DNA of 64,000 bases from Ricordea florida (lineage: Eukaryota; Cnidaria; Anthozoa; Corallimorpharia; Ricordeidae). Below the pieces are notes generated by a model. That model made no database searches. It was not told the DNA's origin and saw only the letters and a list, made by a program, of their open reading frames with translations. The stretch is from positions 9,055,465 through 9,119,464 of the forward strand of contig OX453282.1 in assembly GCA_949710005.1 (NCBI GenBank), given 5' to 3'. A program made the position numbers and the translations under genes. Numbering within the stretch: position 1 is the first letter of the stretch; each line of letters starts with the position of its first letter. Below are positions 1 through 9,701 of this stretch, one piece after another.

Positions 1-1
1 C

Positions 2-133
2 AAGTTTGAAAAACTAAAACTCGAAATCCGTCAAAAAGGCCGGAAAGATACAGAAAAAAACTTAAATATGTCACAGATAAGGACAGAGGTTCGTGCGGAA
101 ATTTTAAAGGAGTTAACCGGTCCCGAACGTTGA
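2..133 (+). CDS. 3' end of an upstream Polinton (P1) ORF, partial
   Basis: A reading frame is open from the window edge to a TGA at 131-133. It encodes about 43 residues, strongly charged (many Lys, Glu and Arg) and probably helical. It lies about 100 bases before the next P1 gene and in the same direction, as expected in the compact gene runs of Polintons. Too little is visible to name a function. It could be a chance open frame, but its composition and position suit the C-terminus of a real protein. Confidence 0.35.
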   Translation, partial: KFEKLKLEIRQKGRKDTEKNLNMSQIRTEVRAEILKELTGPER

Positions 134-201
134 AATTTTCATTTGAGCGAACGCCTGTAGGATGGAATTATGAGGTTGGTATTAGAAAAGAACGGTGTTG
201 A

Positions 202-209
202 TTTAAAAA
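202..209 (+). promoter_or_regulatory. TTTAAAAA promoter-like motif of P1 ORF
   Basis: This A/T box lies 35 bases before the ATG at 237. It is a weaker version of the TTTAAAGA box found before most ORFs of both Polintons in the window. The role as a core promoter is inferred from position and recurrence. Confidence 0.35.
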
Positions 210-236
210 CATCTTATTATAAACATAAATAATAAA

Positions 237-1278
237 ATGTTACTCAATGATTTCAGAAATAGGTATCCAAAGGCTGATCACAGTCAATTCGTATTTGTGG
301 CCGATCAATATGGTGGTTACATTAGGTGGAAAGTTAATGGGACAACAATCATGTCTTATGATGACCCCACCGGCAAAACATGGACTGAAGACTTATCACC
401 CCGTTTGAAAAGACTGCTATGGAAAGATTTAGGATTGGATGATGCTGCATTGAGTTCATTCCCAAAGAGTTTAACTATGACCAAACGCTATTACCCAATA
501 CCTGCCATTGATTTTGATGACTTCACAAGTAATATCACAAACATGCTTACCTCATTGGATATATACGTGTCCAATACGAAGAAATTCACCGCTAAGATGC
601 GTAATGTTTTCACCTCCCAAGTTGTGACTTTCAAGTTTGGTAAACAGAGTCGAAAATGGTTGAACGCACCCGATATGAATTATTGGCCTCAACAGCTGAA
701 CTTTGCAGTGTGGTGCGCGACCTCTGGATGCGGAATAAGTCCTTTTGAGAGTCTCAACTATCCCAAAGTCGTTAGTAGCTTCATCAAGTTTCATGTGTAT
801 TTCACTATAAGACGAATACTGTATGAATTGAGTCTTCCCTTACCTGATGAGCAACCCTTTGTAATCAATAACAACCCTTACAGCAAAGTCGCTTATCAAC
901 GATTGTGTGCAGAATTTGGCATCTCAAAAAACTCTGACTTTAGATGGAAAGGTGGTCGAAACGGAGGTTTGGGAGATATATTCATAGATTATGGTTCTGG
1001 ATATCATGGAGATGGGGGTGGATATCAAAATGTACATATGGTAAGGAATTACGATGTTGAAGCTGATCAGTGGCCTGGTGAAGGTGGTAAATTTGCTGAT
1101 GATGGAGGTAAGAAAGAAAAAGGTAATCTCATCTCATTTATCCGTAATGATGACTTTGCCGATTATAAATATGCCTGGTTTATACCAACAAGTGGTTATG
1201 GACTCACTAAAGCTGGACTTGGTAGATTGAATAGATCTGCTGAAGCTTTTGTTTACTGCATATTGGGGGCGCAAGTCA
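237..1278 (+). pseudogene. P1 Polinton structural-type ORF, 5' part (split by copia)
   Basis: This is the first 1042 bases of a Polinton ORF of unknown function. The reading frame stays open into the copia LTR, where an artificial tail ends at 1400. The genuine frame resumes after the right-hand target duplication at 5628 and ends at 6121. The two parts sum to 1536 bases, exactly 512 codons, so the insertion itself appears to be the only break. The part here has aromatic-rich N-terminal segments, a Gly/Asp-rich stretch near residues 235-290 and no transmembrane segment. The protein may be a virion or membrane-associated factor because it lies among Polinton genes, but I do not recognise a named family. 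Confidence 0.6.
1274..1278. repeat. copia target-site duplication, left
   Basis: The 5-bp sequence AGTCA precedes the left LTR and recurs at 5623-5627 after the right LTR. This is the 5-bp duplication expected of a copia integrase. Confidence 0.9.
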
Positions 1279-1510
1279 TGTTGCAAGCGTGGCCATTTGT
1301 TCTTCGGTGGATTGAAGACTCCAAGATCAACTGTAACCAAACATTTATTGTTCTTCTTTCACTGACATTCGCACTAACTAGAAGTTACACGTGGCTATGA
1401 AATATATACATGGTGGCTGATGCAATACAGCCTCGATTTAATGTTAACTTGAATGACATTTCCTGTACGTAAATACTTCCGCTTTATGTAAGTTGGGTTT
1501 GCATCCAACA
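1279..1510 (-). repeat. 3' LTR of copia element
   Basis: This 232-bp LTR is the 3' LTR in element orientation. It appears identical to the copy at 5391-5622. It begins TGTTGCAAGC and ends GCATCCAACA on the plus strand. Confidence 0.95.
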
Positions 1511-1519
1511 CCCCCACTC
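1511..1519 (-). other. Polypurine tract of copia element
   Basis: Read on the minus strand, GAGTGGGGG lies directly against the 3' LTR. This is the usual place and composition of the plus-strand DNA primer. Confidence 0.75.
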
Positions 1520-1538
1520 AATCACAACTTTACAACAT

Positions 1539-4500
1539 TTATGGAAGTAGTCTATTAAGTTTAACCCTAGTTACAGGCTTAGTAAAAATGTCTGCAACAT
1601 TATTTTCTGTTGGTACATATGTCAGCTTGAGGTTTCCATTCTGGATCTCTAATCTTAAGAAGTGGTATTTAACATCAATATGCTTTGATCTCTTATGATG
1701 CACAGGATTATTAGCCAGTGCTATTGCCCCTTGATTATCTACATACATGCGAATAACCTCACAAGGGGGACCCACTAGATCAGCTAATAGTTGCCTAAGA
1801 AATTTAGCTTCCTGGGTAGCCATGGCTAATGCTACATACTCAGCTTCACAAGAAGACAGTGCTACCACTGACTGCTTTGCACTCTTCCACGATATCAGTG
1901 AGCTTGCACTACATAACTTAAAAGCATATCCACTGATGCTTCGTCTATCACTGGATGTTGCCCAGTCTGAATCACTGTACCCCTCTAGTTTCACTTCAGG
2001 CCCTTTTACAAACTTTAAGCATCTATCTTGAGTACCCTTTAGATACCTCAGCACTTGTTTTGATATGGCATAATGTGCCTTCATTGGCTTTGATAGATGC
2101 TGAGAAAGATATGTGACTACATAACACAAATCAGGTCTTGTGCATGTCATGAGGTAAATCAAACTTCCAACAATCTCACGATACAAACCTACATTTTCAA
2201 AATTGCTTTCATTAACTGTACTGCCCTTAGTTACACCCAGCTCACATGGGATTGCCTTTGGCTTGCATTCTGACATGTTAAACCGAGACAAAATCTTTTC
2301 TATGTACTGGGTTTGGTTCATTTCAACATACCCATTTCCACACTTGAATTGGATGCCTAGAAACCATGATAGAATACCCAGATCTTTCATTTTGAATTTC
2401 ATCATAAGACATTCTTTAAATTCTTTCAACACATCTGTGTTGCTACCTGCAATAATTATGTCATCAACCCATACAATTAAAATTACTTGACCACTTTCAG
2501 TAGTCCTGACATAAACACAAGGATCCACTAAGGATTGTACAAACTCTTCTTGTGTTAGATAGTCATGTAACATACTGTTCCAGTTTCTCCCACTTTGTTT
2601 CAAGCCATACAATGATTTCTTTAGCTTGCAAACAAGTTTTTGTCCATTGGGCCCTTTTTGTTCATAACCTTCAGGTTGCTCAACATACAACTCACAGTCA
2701 ATAGGTGCATTCAAATAAGCAGTCTTAACATCCATTTGATGGATAACCATACCTTTTTGAACAGCTAATTGCATTAACATTCGAACCGAAGTTAAACGAG
2801 CAGTTGGAGAAAATGTCTCGTGATAGTCTATACCTGGGGCCTGGGAGTAACCCTTTGCAACAAAACGGGCTTTGTACTTTTCCTCTCCATTGGGACCTAA
2901 TTTGATAGTATAAACCCACTTTCCCCCCACTGAAGTCCGACCCTCTGGTAGGGAGGTGAGTTCAAATGTGTCATTATCCCATAGTGAATTTAACTCTTCA
3001 TCCATAGCAACTTTCCACTTCCCAGACTCTGGGGATGTGATGGCACATTCATATGACTGTGGAACATTTCTAGCTGTGTAACAGTAGTCAACTGTAAAAT
3101 TTGCAAAATCATCAATTGCATGATCAAGTTCCTCCCCTGTTGCATAGTCATCAAGGTATTTTGGTCTGACATGCTCCCTAGTGGGGTAACGCTTAACACT
3201 TTCTACCTTAATCTCAGGCTTTTGCATTTCGGGTTCTTTGGACTTGGCTGAATCAGATAACAATTCAACACTTTCCTCTTTATGGTCGAATCTCTCACTG
3301 AATTTGACACATCTGGCTTTCTTGATGGTGTTTTGATCAGGGTAATAAACAAGAAATGCAGGACTGGACCTATCATAACCTATAAAAATGCCTTCCTTAG
3401 CTCGAGCATCTAATTTGGTTTTGTTCTGTACATAAGCGTGACACAATGAACCAAATACATGCATGTTGGACAAATTTGGTTTGGTACCTGTCAAGCACTC
3501 ATAAGGTGTTTTACCTGTTCTGGAATTATAACACCTGTTGCGGATATGTGCTGATGTCATGACAGCATAGGTCCATAACTGTTTAGGTAACTCTGCTTCG
3601 ATTAACAGACACCTTGCCATATCAAAAAGCGATCGCCATGCTCTCTCAGCTGTCCCGTTTTGGTGGGGTGAATAGGGAGCTGTAAGCTCATGTTTGATGT
3701 GGTTATCTAACAATAAGGATTTGAATTGGTCACTAACGTATTCACCCCCATTGTCAGATCGTAATCGTTTGACTGTACCAAAGGGTGCAGTATCAGCCAA
3801 GAACTGCTTCATTGCTGTGATGGCATCACTCTTGTTCTTTAGGAAATATACCCCAAAGGCACCAGAAAAATCGTCCACAAAAACCATTGCATAATTGTGA
3901 CCATCCCTTGACCCTGGTGTGACAGGACCTGCTAAGTCAGTGTGTACTAACTCGAGAGGTGCAGTTGCACGACTATCTGGCTCTCTATTTCGAAACTGTG
4001 ACATCTTTCCCTTTACACAAGTGTCACATTCAGGCTTACCCTTGGGCTTTGTTGTTATTTTCATCCCCTCAACAACATTTTCTAGTTTAAAAACATCATG
4101 CACGTTGCAATGCCCCAATATTTTGTGCCAAGTTTCCGCACTGTGCGCACCATTACTGGAATCGGCATAGTTGAGGTAATACAACTTCCCATATTTCTTC
4201 ATAGCAAATTTGGTGTCACCTGGTGTACTTAGCTCAGCAGAATCTGGTGTCAAGTGTATGGAATTTCCCCTATAAACGGCAGATTGAACAGAAAATATGT
4301 TCTGTTTATAACTAGGTATATATAAAGCGTCTTCAAGAAAGACTTCATAGGGAACACCCCCTACATCATGCAGAGTAACTTGTGCCCTGCCCCTGGCAGA
4401 CACAACACCACATGCCCTACTGCCATCAGCTAACTCTATGTAATGATTTTCGGGTTTGAAATCATCATCAAAATGTAAAAACTTGGACTTATCATTGAGA

Positions 4501-5408
4501 ATATGAGCAGTAGCTCCTGTATCTACTAATAAGGAATTTTCTCTTGTTACGTTAAGAGAGTCTACAGTCACTTTGAACGCAAATGAAGCGCCCCTCTTAT
4601 CGTCACTCACGGTTTTCGCTGTGTCCTTCTTGCGACAAACATCTGTGTTGTGTGTCTTGGACTTGCAGTGTCTGCACCATCGGTGATTAATCTTCTTCCT
4701 TTGTTCCTTTATGCGACATTCACTTGATTTGTGACCAGGTTGACCGCAGGAGTAACATGTTATATGTCCGTTCGATGCTGAATGTTTCTGTTTACAGTTC
4801 ATAACATTGTCCTCTCCAATTTGTGGCGGCATATGAGATCTTTCGGTCTCTTCATAACTCCTAAGGGCTACTTTGAATTCTTGAAACTGAATCTTGTCGT
4901 CGCGCTGCGAAACAATGGCGGAAAAGGTTTTGTATTCCACAGGTAATCCTTTCAGTACCATGGCAATCAAAAGGCTGTCGCTCACTGTCTCCCCGGCGGA
5001 TTTGAGCGATGCAGCTGCTGTTTCAGCACGTAGAACATAATCTGTTATGCATTCGTCTTGGGCTTTCTGCAGTGAAGTTAGTTCTGTATACAATGCAAGA
5101 ACACGTGGTTTGCTTTTTCCCATGTAATGGTTCCTCAATATTTGGAGGGCTCTTCTGCCATCGTCCCTCGCATCCCTCATAATTAAGGACAGGCTTCGAT
5201 CGTCCAGGTACTGGATCAGTTGAGCGAAGGCATCAATGTTCTTTTCCGTTTCTGTGTCATCTAGCTCACCTTCGGCTAGGAGAACATCGTACAACTTGTG
5301 AAGTCTCATAAGTCCCAGGAATTTTACTTCCCAAAGTTCGTATTTCGTAACATCACCGTCGAACATGAGCCTTCTGCTGGGCCCATAACCTGTTGCAAGC
5401 GTGGCCAT
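1539..5408 (-). CDS. Copia Gag-Pol polyprotein
   Basis: The 1289-residue polyprotein makes the capsid, protease, integrase, reverse transcriptase and RNase H. Order seen: a UBN2-type Gag region (1-190), a CCHC zinc knuckle (CYSCGQPGHKSSEC, near 218), a protease active site (LLVDTGATAH, near 292), a GAG-pre-integrase His/Cys region (WHKILGH then CDTC), an integrase core with HTDLAG, RSDNGGEY and QNGTAERAW, a reverse transcriptase with WVDD at the catalytic YxDD position, and RNase H (YSDSDWA, SSCEAEY, HIDVKYH). The frame is intact. The first ATG lies inside the 5' LTR, so Gag begins 18 bases before the LTR end and reads through the primer-binding site. Confidence 0.95.
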   Translation of the reverse strand: MATLATGYGPSRRLMFDGDVTKYELWEVKFLGLMRLHKLYDVLLAEGELDDTETEKNIDAFAQLIQYLDDRSLSLIMRDARDDGRRALQILRNHYMGKSKPRVLALYTELTSLQKAQDECITDYVLRAETAAASLKSAGETVSDSLLIAMVLKGLPVEYKTFSAIVSQRDDKIQFQEFKVALRSYEETERSHMPPQIGEDNVMNCKQKHSASNGHITCYSCGQPGHKSSECRIKEQRKKINHRWCRHCKSKTHNTDVCRKKDTAKTVSDDKRGASFAFKVTVDSLNVTRENSLLVDTGATAHILNDKSKFLHFDDDFKPENHYIELADGSRACGVVSARGRAQVTLHDVGGVPYEVFLEDALYIPSYKQNIFSVQSAVYRGNSIHLTPDSAELSTPGDTKFAMKKYGKLYYLNYADSSNGAHSAETWHKILGHCNVHDVFKLENVVEGMKITTKPKGKPECDTCVKGKMSQFRNREPDSRATAPLELVHTDLAGPVTPGSRDGHNYAMVFVDDFSGAFGVYFLKNKSDAITAMKQFLADTAPFGTVKRLRSDNGGEYVSDQFKSLLLDNHIKHELTAPYSPHQNGTAERAWRSLFDMARCLLIEAELPKQLWTYAVMTSAHIRNRCYNSRTGKTPYECLTGTKPNLSNMHVFGSLCHAYVQNKTKLDARAKEGIFIGYDRSSPAFLVYYPDQNTIKKARCVKFSERFDHKEESVELLSDSAKSKEPEMQKPEIKVESVKRYPTREHVRPKYLDDYATGEELDHAIDDFANFTVDYCYTARNVPQSYECAITSPESGKWKVAMDEELNSLWDNDTFELTSLPEGRTSVGGKWVYTIKLGPNGEEKYKARFVAKGYSQAPGIDYHETFSPTARLTSVRMLMQLAVQKGMVIHQMDVKTAYLNAPIDCELYVEQPEGYEQKGPNGQKLVCKLKKSLYGLKQSGRNWNSMLHDYLTQEEFVQSLVDPCVYVRTTESGQVILIVWVDDIIIAGSNTDVLKEFKECLMMKFKMKDLGILSWFLGIQFKCGNGYVEMNQTQYIEKILSRFNMSECKPKAIPCELGVTKGSTVNESNFENVGLYREIVGSLIYLMTCTRPDLCYVVTYLSQHLSKPMKAHYAISKQVLRYLKGTQDRCLKFVKGPEVKLEGYSDSDWATSSDRRSISGYAFKLCSASSLISWKSAKQSVVALSSCEAEYVALAMATQEAKFLRQLLADLVGPPCEVIRMYVDNQGAIALANNPVHHKRSKHIDVKYHFLRLEIQNGNLKLTYVPTENNVADIFTKPVTRVKLNRLLP
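5375..5390 (-). other. Primer-binding site, half-tRNA initiator-Met type
   Basis: The 16 plus-strand bases flush with the 5' LTR match the anticodon arm of metazoan initiator tRNA-Met (…GGGCCCATAACC), not a tRNA 3' end. Drosophila copia primes from a cleaved 5' half of this tRNA, and this site fits that mode. It lies within the gag frame. The match is from my memory of the tRNA sequence. Confidence 0.75.
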
Positions 5409-5622
5409 TTGTTCTTCGGTGGATTGAAGACTCCAAGATCAACTGTAACCAAACATTTATTGTTCTTCTTTCACTGACATTCGCACTAACTAGAAGTTAC
5501 ACGTGGCTATGAAATATATACATGGTGGCTGATGCAATACAGCCTCGATTTAATGTTAACTTGAATGACATTTCCTGTACGTAAATACTTCCGCTTTATG
5601 TAAGTTGGGTTTGCATCCAACA
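5391..5622 (-). repeat. 5' LTR of copia element
   Basis: This is the promoter-bearing LTR in element orientation, 232 bp. It appears identical to 1279-1510. It contains the gag start codon at 5406-5408. Confidence 0.95.
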
Positions 5623-5627
5623 AGTCA
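5623..5627. repeat. copia target-site duplication, right
   Basis: AGTCA matches 1274-1278. The split Polinton frame continues directly after it. Confidence 0.9.
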
Positions 5628-6121
5628 ATACTAGAAATTCGATTGTGGGTAGTGGTGGTGGAGCGATTGAGACTCAACAAGAATTTTTAGCCCTGTTTGA
5701 GAGTAGTGTGATCGAGAATGACATTTCTAGTTCGATCCAAAGATATCAATTAGCTGTACAGGAAGCGAAATTACGGCTTGATTTAGCTATTGCTCCTGGT
5801 GTATGGCTAATGCCTAGTAATATGATAATCAATACAGAGAGTGTGACTGGTTTTAATAACAAACTTATGAAAGCTAGTAGTGATATGAGTTTTGGAGTAA
5901 ATAATTCCATAAACACTGAAGCAAAACAGGTTGGAATAAATCATAACATGGGATCTTCAAAGTTAAAGTTACCGCATAGAACTGAGATGAAACCAAAACC
6001 CTCAACGAAAACAGACTCAACGCAAACAGACTCAATGCGACCAGACTCAACGCAACATGAAAAGAATATATTAGCATTTATAGTTGTAGCTGGTGGATTA
6101 GCATGGTATCTATTTCGGTAG
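5628..6121 (+). pseudogene. P1 Polinton structural-type ORF, 3' part
   Basis: This is the C-terminal third of the ORF begun at 237, displaced by the copia insertion. It opens with a Gly/Ser-rich turn and an amphipathic region. Near 6000 follows a short Thr/Asp/Ser repeat (three related units of about five residues). A hydrophobic segment of about 17 residues at the very end (Ile-Leu-Ala-Phe-Ile-Val-Val…) precedes the stop, so the protein looks tail-anchored. An internal ATG-initiated or GTG-initiated fragment could still be made from about 5645, but no promoter box precedes it. Function unknown. Confidence 0.6.
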
Positions 6122-6310
6122 TTCACGAGTATTTCACGTGATTATGATTGTGTGTAAATTAGTGCCCACGTGGAGAACAATAGATTACATACTTTTACGA
6201 CATAGCAACAAGCAAGTTGAAAAGTAGATTTGAAGTTTACTTTTTAGATGGTGGTTTCTAATGTCGCTCAGGAATGTTTTGTTATGTAACACTGACTTGC
6301 GTTATATAAC

Positions 6311-6739
6311 CTAGTGTTTTTGTTGTGTCTCTTGTGTTGTGTGACACTCTGTACATTGTGCCTTCTGTCTGTTGTGTTCGCACATACATAACCTACAAAA
6401 CCATCTTTGTTTTCCATGAATACATATTCCTTTCCCGTTGCATTCTTTACATATATGCCTCCTCCGTTTATGCTCACAAAGACTACCACCGTTGCATTCT
6501 ATACATCGCGTCTTATGTCTGTTGTGTTCACATATTTGAGACCCTCCACAATCCTTACAATAATATTTAACCCTTCCATGAATACACTTATACTTATTAG
6601 TTTTTGTTTTATCTTGTGGTGTTGATGTGAGTGGTTGTGTTAGTGCTTTGATGAGATCGTCTTTACGCAACCGATAATATCCTTTAATACCCTGCTCTTT
6701 GGCAAGGACTTTCAATTGTTTCACTGTTTGGTTCTCCAT
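6311..6739 (-). CDS. P1 protein: Rho_N/SAP-like domain plus Cys/His repeats
   Basis: This 142-residue ORF faces the preceding gene tail to tail and starts close to the P1 terminus. Residues 1-35 form a Rho_N/SAP-like helical domain (VKQLK…AKEQGIKGYYRLRKDDLI), a fold that in known families binds nucleic acid. From residue 50 onward there are about five imperfect units of the form C-x-H-x6-C-x2-C, which should bind zinc. The first domain is nearly the same as the start of the P2 DNA polymerase, and 42 bases are identical. A role in binding element DNA or RNA, or a host partner, is inference. The frame is intact. Confidence 0.75.
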   Translation of the reverse strand: MENQTVKQLKVLAKEQGIKGYYRLRKDDLIKALTQPLTSTPQDKTKTNKYKCIHGRVKYYCKDCGGSQICEHNRHKTRCIECNGGSLCEHKRRRHICKECNGKGICIHGKQRWFCRLCMCEHNRQKAQCTECHTTQETQQKH

Positions 6740-6761
6740 CTATTATTACTACATATGTATT

Positions 6762-6769
6762 TCTTTAAA
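6762..6769 (-). promoter_or_regulatory. TTTAAAGA promoter-like motif
   Basis: On the minus strand the box stands 30 bases before the ATG of the 142-residue ORF. Spacing and sequence match the boxes in P2. Confidence 0.55.
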
Positions 6770-6895
6770 CCTTAAATTTAATTTTATTTTTTGATGCGAT
6801 TCAGTAAAGGTAAAGTTGACATAGGTTGGAGAGGAGGAGGAGTAGGATTTGCGATAGGATCAACTTTTTTGATATCAACTCAATAACAAATTTGT

Positions 6896-6933
6896 AATTT
6901 GCGCTAGAAATTTGCGCTAGAAATTTGCGCTAG
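6896..6933. repeat. Terminal 13-bp repeats of Polinton P1
   Basis: Three head-to-tail copies of AAATTTGCGCTAG (first copy one base short) sit at the P1/transposase junction. TTTGCGCT also occurs in both terminal repeats of the deleted Polinton at 43589-46083, so this is taken as the P1 terminus. The left end of P1 lies outside the window. Confidence 0.55.
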
Positions 6934-6950
6934 GATCGGCCTTATACATC

Positions 6951-7484
6951 TACTACTGTTTCGAAGTATTTATTGAAAAACCCTCTAATCTTCTCGCTCG
7001 AGCTCAAACATTTTCCAACTACAAGCATCATAACACAATCAAAATTTTAATTGGTATTACTCCACAAGGTTCCATCTCTTTTGTTTCTGAATCATGGGGA
7101 GGGCGCACCTCCGATAAGTTTTTAACAGAAAACTGCGGATTTTTGGACAAGCTTGTGCCAGGGGATGTAGTCTTGGCAGACAGGGGCTTCACGGTGGCAG
7201 AGAGTGTGGGCATGAGACAGGCACTACTGGTAATTCCAGCATTTACTAAAGGAAAAAGTCAATTGGACCCAGTAGATGTTGAAAAAACTAGAGGGATTGC
7301 AAATGTTAGGATTCATGTTGAGAGAGTAATTGGATTGTTGCGCAGGAAATATACCATTCTTCAAGGTACTCTTCAAACTGATTTTCTTGTATCTAGTCAG
7401 AATGCCCCACCGGTCATTGACCGCATCATCCGAGTTTGTGCAGCTCTTGTTAATTTATGTCCACCAATATTACCATATGACTAG
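6951..7484 (+). pseudogene. DDE_Tnp_4 transposase, 3' half (IS4/Harbinger-like)
   Basis: An open frame of 178 codons, starting with no ATG right after the P1 terminus, encodes the C-terminal half of a DDE superfamily endonuclease. Recognisable landmarks are the [14 protein letters not shown] block, GITPQG, WGGRTSD, the catalytic-Asp segment LADRGF near 7170, and the ending [13 protein letters not shown]. The 5' half, including the first catalytic Asp, is missing, which fits P1 having inserted into the gene. Transposases of this group cut and rejoin DNA at element ends. Elements of the ISL2EU type also carry a second nuclease-associated ORF; the SWIM ORF at 9024-9701 might be that partner. Confidence 0.75.
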
Positions 7485-8608
7485 GAATTTTGTTACATCG
7501 GGACAGCTCTGCCAGGTTGTTCAAAGCACTCAAGAGCTAATCCTGGATAAGAGCAAATTTTCATCTCTGTTATGTAACTTTTCAGTGAGGTTTTCCAGTT
7601 ATGTGTTTTGACCAGTAGTTTTAGTCTCATGTAGTCACATGAGATGGCTAGAAACATTAAGAGAAAAATTCTAGAGAAAACAAATCAAGATGAGCAGAAA
7701 TCAGCTTTCAACCAACCTGGCTCAGTTTTCTAGTCTCCTTTTTCGATAATAACCCATTATCTAGCTGGTGTTTAAGGAATGAACCTTATGCATGATCACA
7801 TCAGACAGGCAAATTTCACCACCAGGCCCTGTTTGTAAGCACAATTTTTTTGCACTCTTTGTGCGTGTGTATTCTTTTCAATTCTACTGCCTTGGGAATT
7901 CATTTGTGCAAAACTTTGCAATCTTGCAATTTCAAAATGAGGCTTAGTGATGAAATTTGCTCGCCTGACGTAAACATGAATTAGGATTATTGTTAATTCT
8001 TTAAGCCCCAATAGTGACCAGCAGGTAATTTCTCCTAACATTACCATTGCTATCAAACATGCAGGTAATGAGAATGAATGAAATGATCACTAAAGATGAA
8101 ATGTTTTGATGTTTGAATAAATGCTCCCTAGCTGTACCATACAAAATATGGGGAGAGTAGTAAGGCGAATATACATGTTGATATTGGGGCTTGAAGGCTT
8201 AAAGTGCAAGGAACTTAACAGGTGCCACCCAACATTAATTGGCTAATCACAGGCAATATTTACAGCAAAAAGAGTCACATTTTTTGTTCATTTGCCAATC
8301 ATGAGTGGAGCTAAATGAAACTTGTGACAACATACTTAATATACAACTGATGCTGTAAGATAGTTAACTCAGGGTTTTCTATGACATGTAAATACAAGCC
8401 AGAGACATGCTCTTTAGCTGTAAAAAGTGAAAGTGACACAAAACAGCAAGGAGAACAGGTCCTCTCAGAGGTAGTTTACGTAATAAATCATTTCCTTAAA
8501 ATTTTGAATAATTGTATCTGTGGGACCCCTATGGTTACCTGTGGGACTCTCAAACTTTGGTCAAAGGATTCTTAGGGCCTCTGTAATGAAAATTTTGGAA
8601 AATCCTGG
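7485..8608. other. No gene recognised
   Basis: AT-rich DNA lies between transposon remnants. Only short unsupported open frames occur here and no clear repeat was seen. Confidence 0.5.
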
Positions 8609-8885
8609 TTAATTGATTTCACAAACATGGAAATTGAGTAATTGCACCAGCTTTAAAGCAGGCCAATAAATGTGCACGCATTCTAGTGGTGTCAAAAGTA
8701 ATGTCTTGAGGATCATATCCAAACACAAGACTTGTTGCAAAAGCAATTGCAAATAATCCACAATCACTAGCATTTGTTTGTTGCTGGACAGGTGCATACA
8801 CGAGCTCTTTGAAACTGTCTGCTAATAAACTTTGGGCCTGATCCTCAACTTCTTGTGAGATTATGTTGTGAAAAAGACTGTCAAA
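8609..8885 (-). pseudogene. C48 (Ulp1/SENP-like) peptidase fragment
   Basis: The minus strand encodes the C-terminal end of a Ulp1-type cysteine peptidase: VYAPVQQQTNASDCGLFAIA, with the Gln-x6-Asp-Cys-Gly-Leu-Phe catalytic signature. Upstream in frame are residues resembling the family's LF…I…FKELV region. The His and Asp of the catalytic triad, which lie upstream, are not seen. C48 domains occur in host SUMO proteases and in several transposon families; the surroundings favour a transposon origin. Confidence 0.6.
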
Positions 8886-9023
8886 AGTTTAACTAGACCA
8901 GGGGAGCATCCTATTGTGCTTATACAGACCCAATGGTCCCTTCCAGTATGTAATATTTAAACAAATTCACTAGAAACTATGCTGAAATTTCGCACTGGGC
9001 CTAATGTTGGACGTTGAAAACCT

Positions 9024-9701
9024 TCAATCAGAGGGTTTATTTTCTGAAAAAAAAAACCTGTGCACTTTGAATAATTGAGCAATCAAGCCAACCATTTTGG
9101 GGCTACATAATTCTCTCCTTTCACCGATACTGTCAATTTTTGGATCCAAATCCGCTTTTAGTTTTCTTGCTGACGAGAAGTCTATGTCTCGCACTCTAGC
9201 ACAATGAACTTCTTTCACATAGCTGGGCAAAAGCCACGTACATTTCACTTGTGTACAAGACAATTTATCAAGGATTCTTGTCCAAGCTTCGATATAAAAT
9301 AACACACTCGCTACGTGGGAGCATGACTCCGCCATCCCTGCTTTACATCCCAAACAATGTGCTGAATTTATCGTGACATCTTTATCGGCAATGACCCAAA
9401 TTGAAATTAAAGGATCGTTCATTCGCTGTGAATGTCTCACCTTTCCTGTCACAATGTACTTTTCACGAACAACGCAGCCCTTGACGCTGGTAATAAACCC
9501 CGACACCATGAAATTGTAAGCTTCCAAACTCTTGTATGTCTTAAACTGCTGCTTGGTATAGAAGCTGGTTTCAAGGACCAAATAGCTCAACAAATCCGTC
9601 GCTTCCACCGGAGGGAGACACTCCGAGCTGAAATGTTCGTGGGGAATAGTAATGGGATTTACAGCAATAACAGCGACTTTTTCAAGATATCTTCGTTTCA
9701 C
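9024..9701 (-). CDS. SWIM-type zinc-finger protein, probably transposon-derived
   Basis: This 225-residue intact frame contains a SWIM-like zinc motif near residues 117-130 (HCLGCKAGMAESCSHV, with one extra residue relative to the usual CxCx(n)CxH). The same arrangement precedes YqaJ-type nuclease domains in second ORFs of some cnidarian DNA transposons, but no YqaJ domain follows here. The C-terminus ends in a basic/aromatic tail. It may be the N-terminal part of the helper protein of the IS4-like transposon whose transposase fragment lies at 6951-7484. That assignment is inference. Confidence 0.5.
   Translation of the reverse strand: MKRRYLEKVAVIAVNPITIPHEHFSSECLPPVEATDLLSYLVLETSFYTKQQFKTYKSLEAYNFMVSGFITSVKGCVVREKYIVTGKVRHSQRMNDPLISIWVIADKDVTINSAHCLGCKAGMAESCSHVASVLFYIEAWTRILDKLSCTQVKCTWLLPSYVKEVHCARVRDIDFSSARKLKADLDPKIDSIGERRELCSPKMVGLIAQLFKVHRFFFSENKPSD

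Larger units (their letters stand above)
1279..5622 (-). mobile_element. Complete Ty1/copia LTR retrotransposon
   Basis: A 4344-bp element runs on the minus strand. It is bounded by two 232-bp LTRs starting TG and ending CA, and by the 5-bp duplication AGTCA. Inside are one gag-pol ORF of 1289 codons with every copia domain in canonical order, a primer-binding site and a polypurine tract. The two LTRs appear identical by eye, which indicates a recent insertion. It interrupts the P1 Polinton ORF. Confidence 0.95.

Noticed and set aside
5375..5390. Match to initiator tRNA-Met could be a tRNA gene fragment
   Set aside because: Only the anticodon arm matches, and it is flush with an LTR in the primer-site position.
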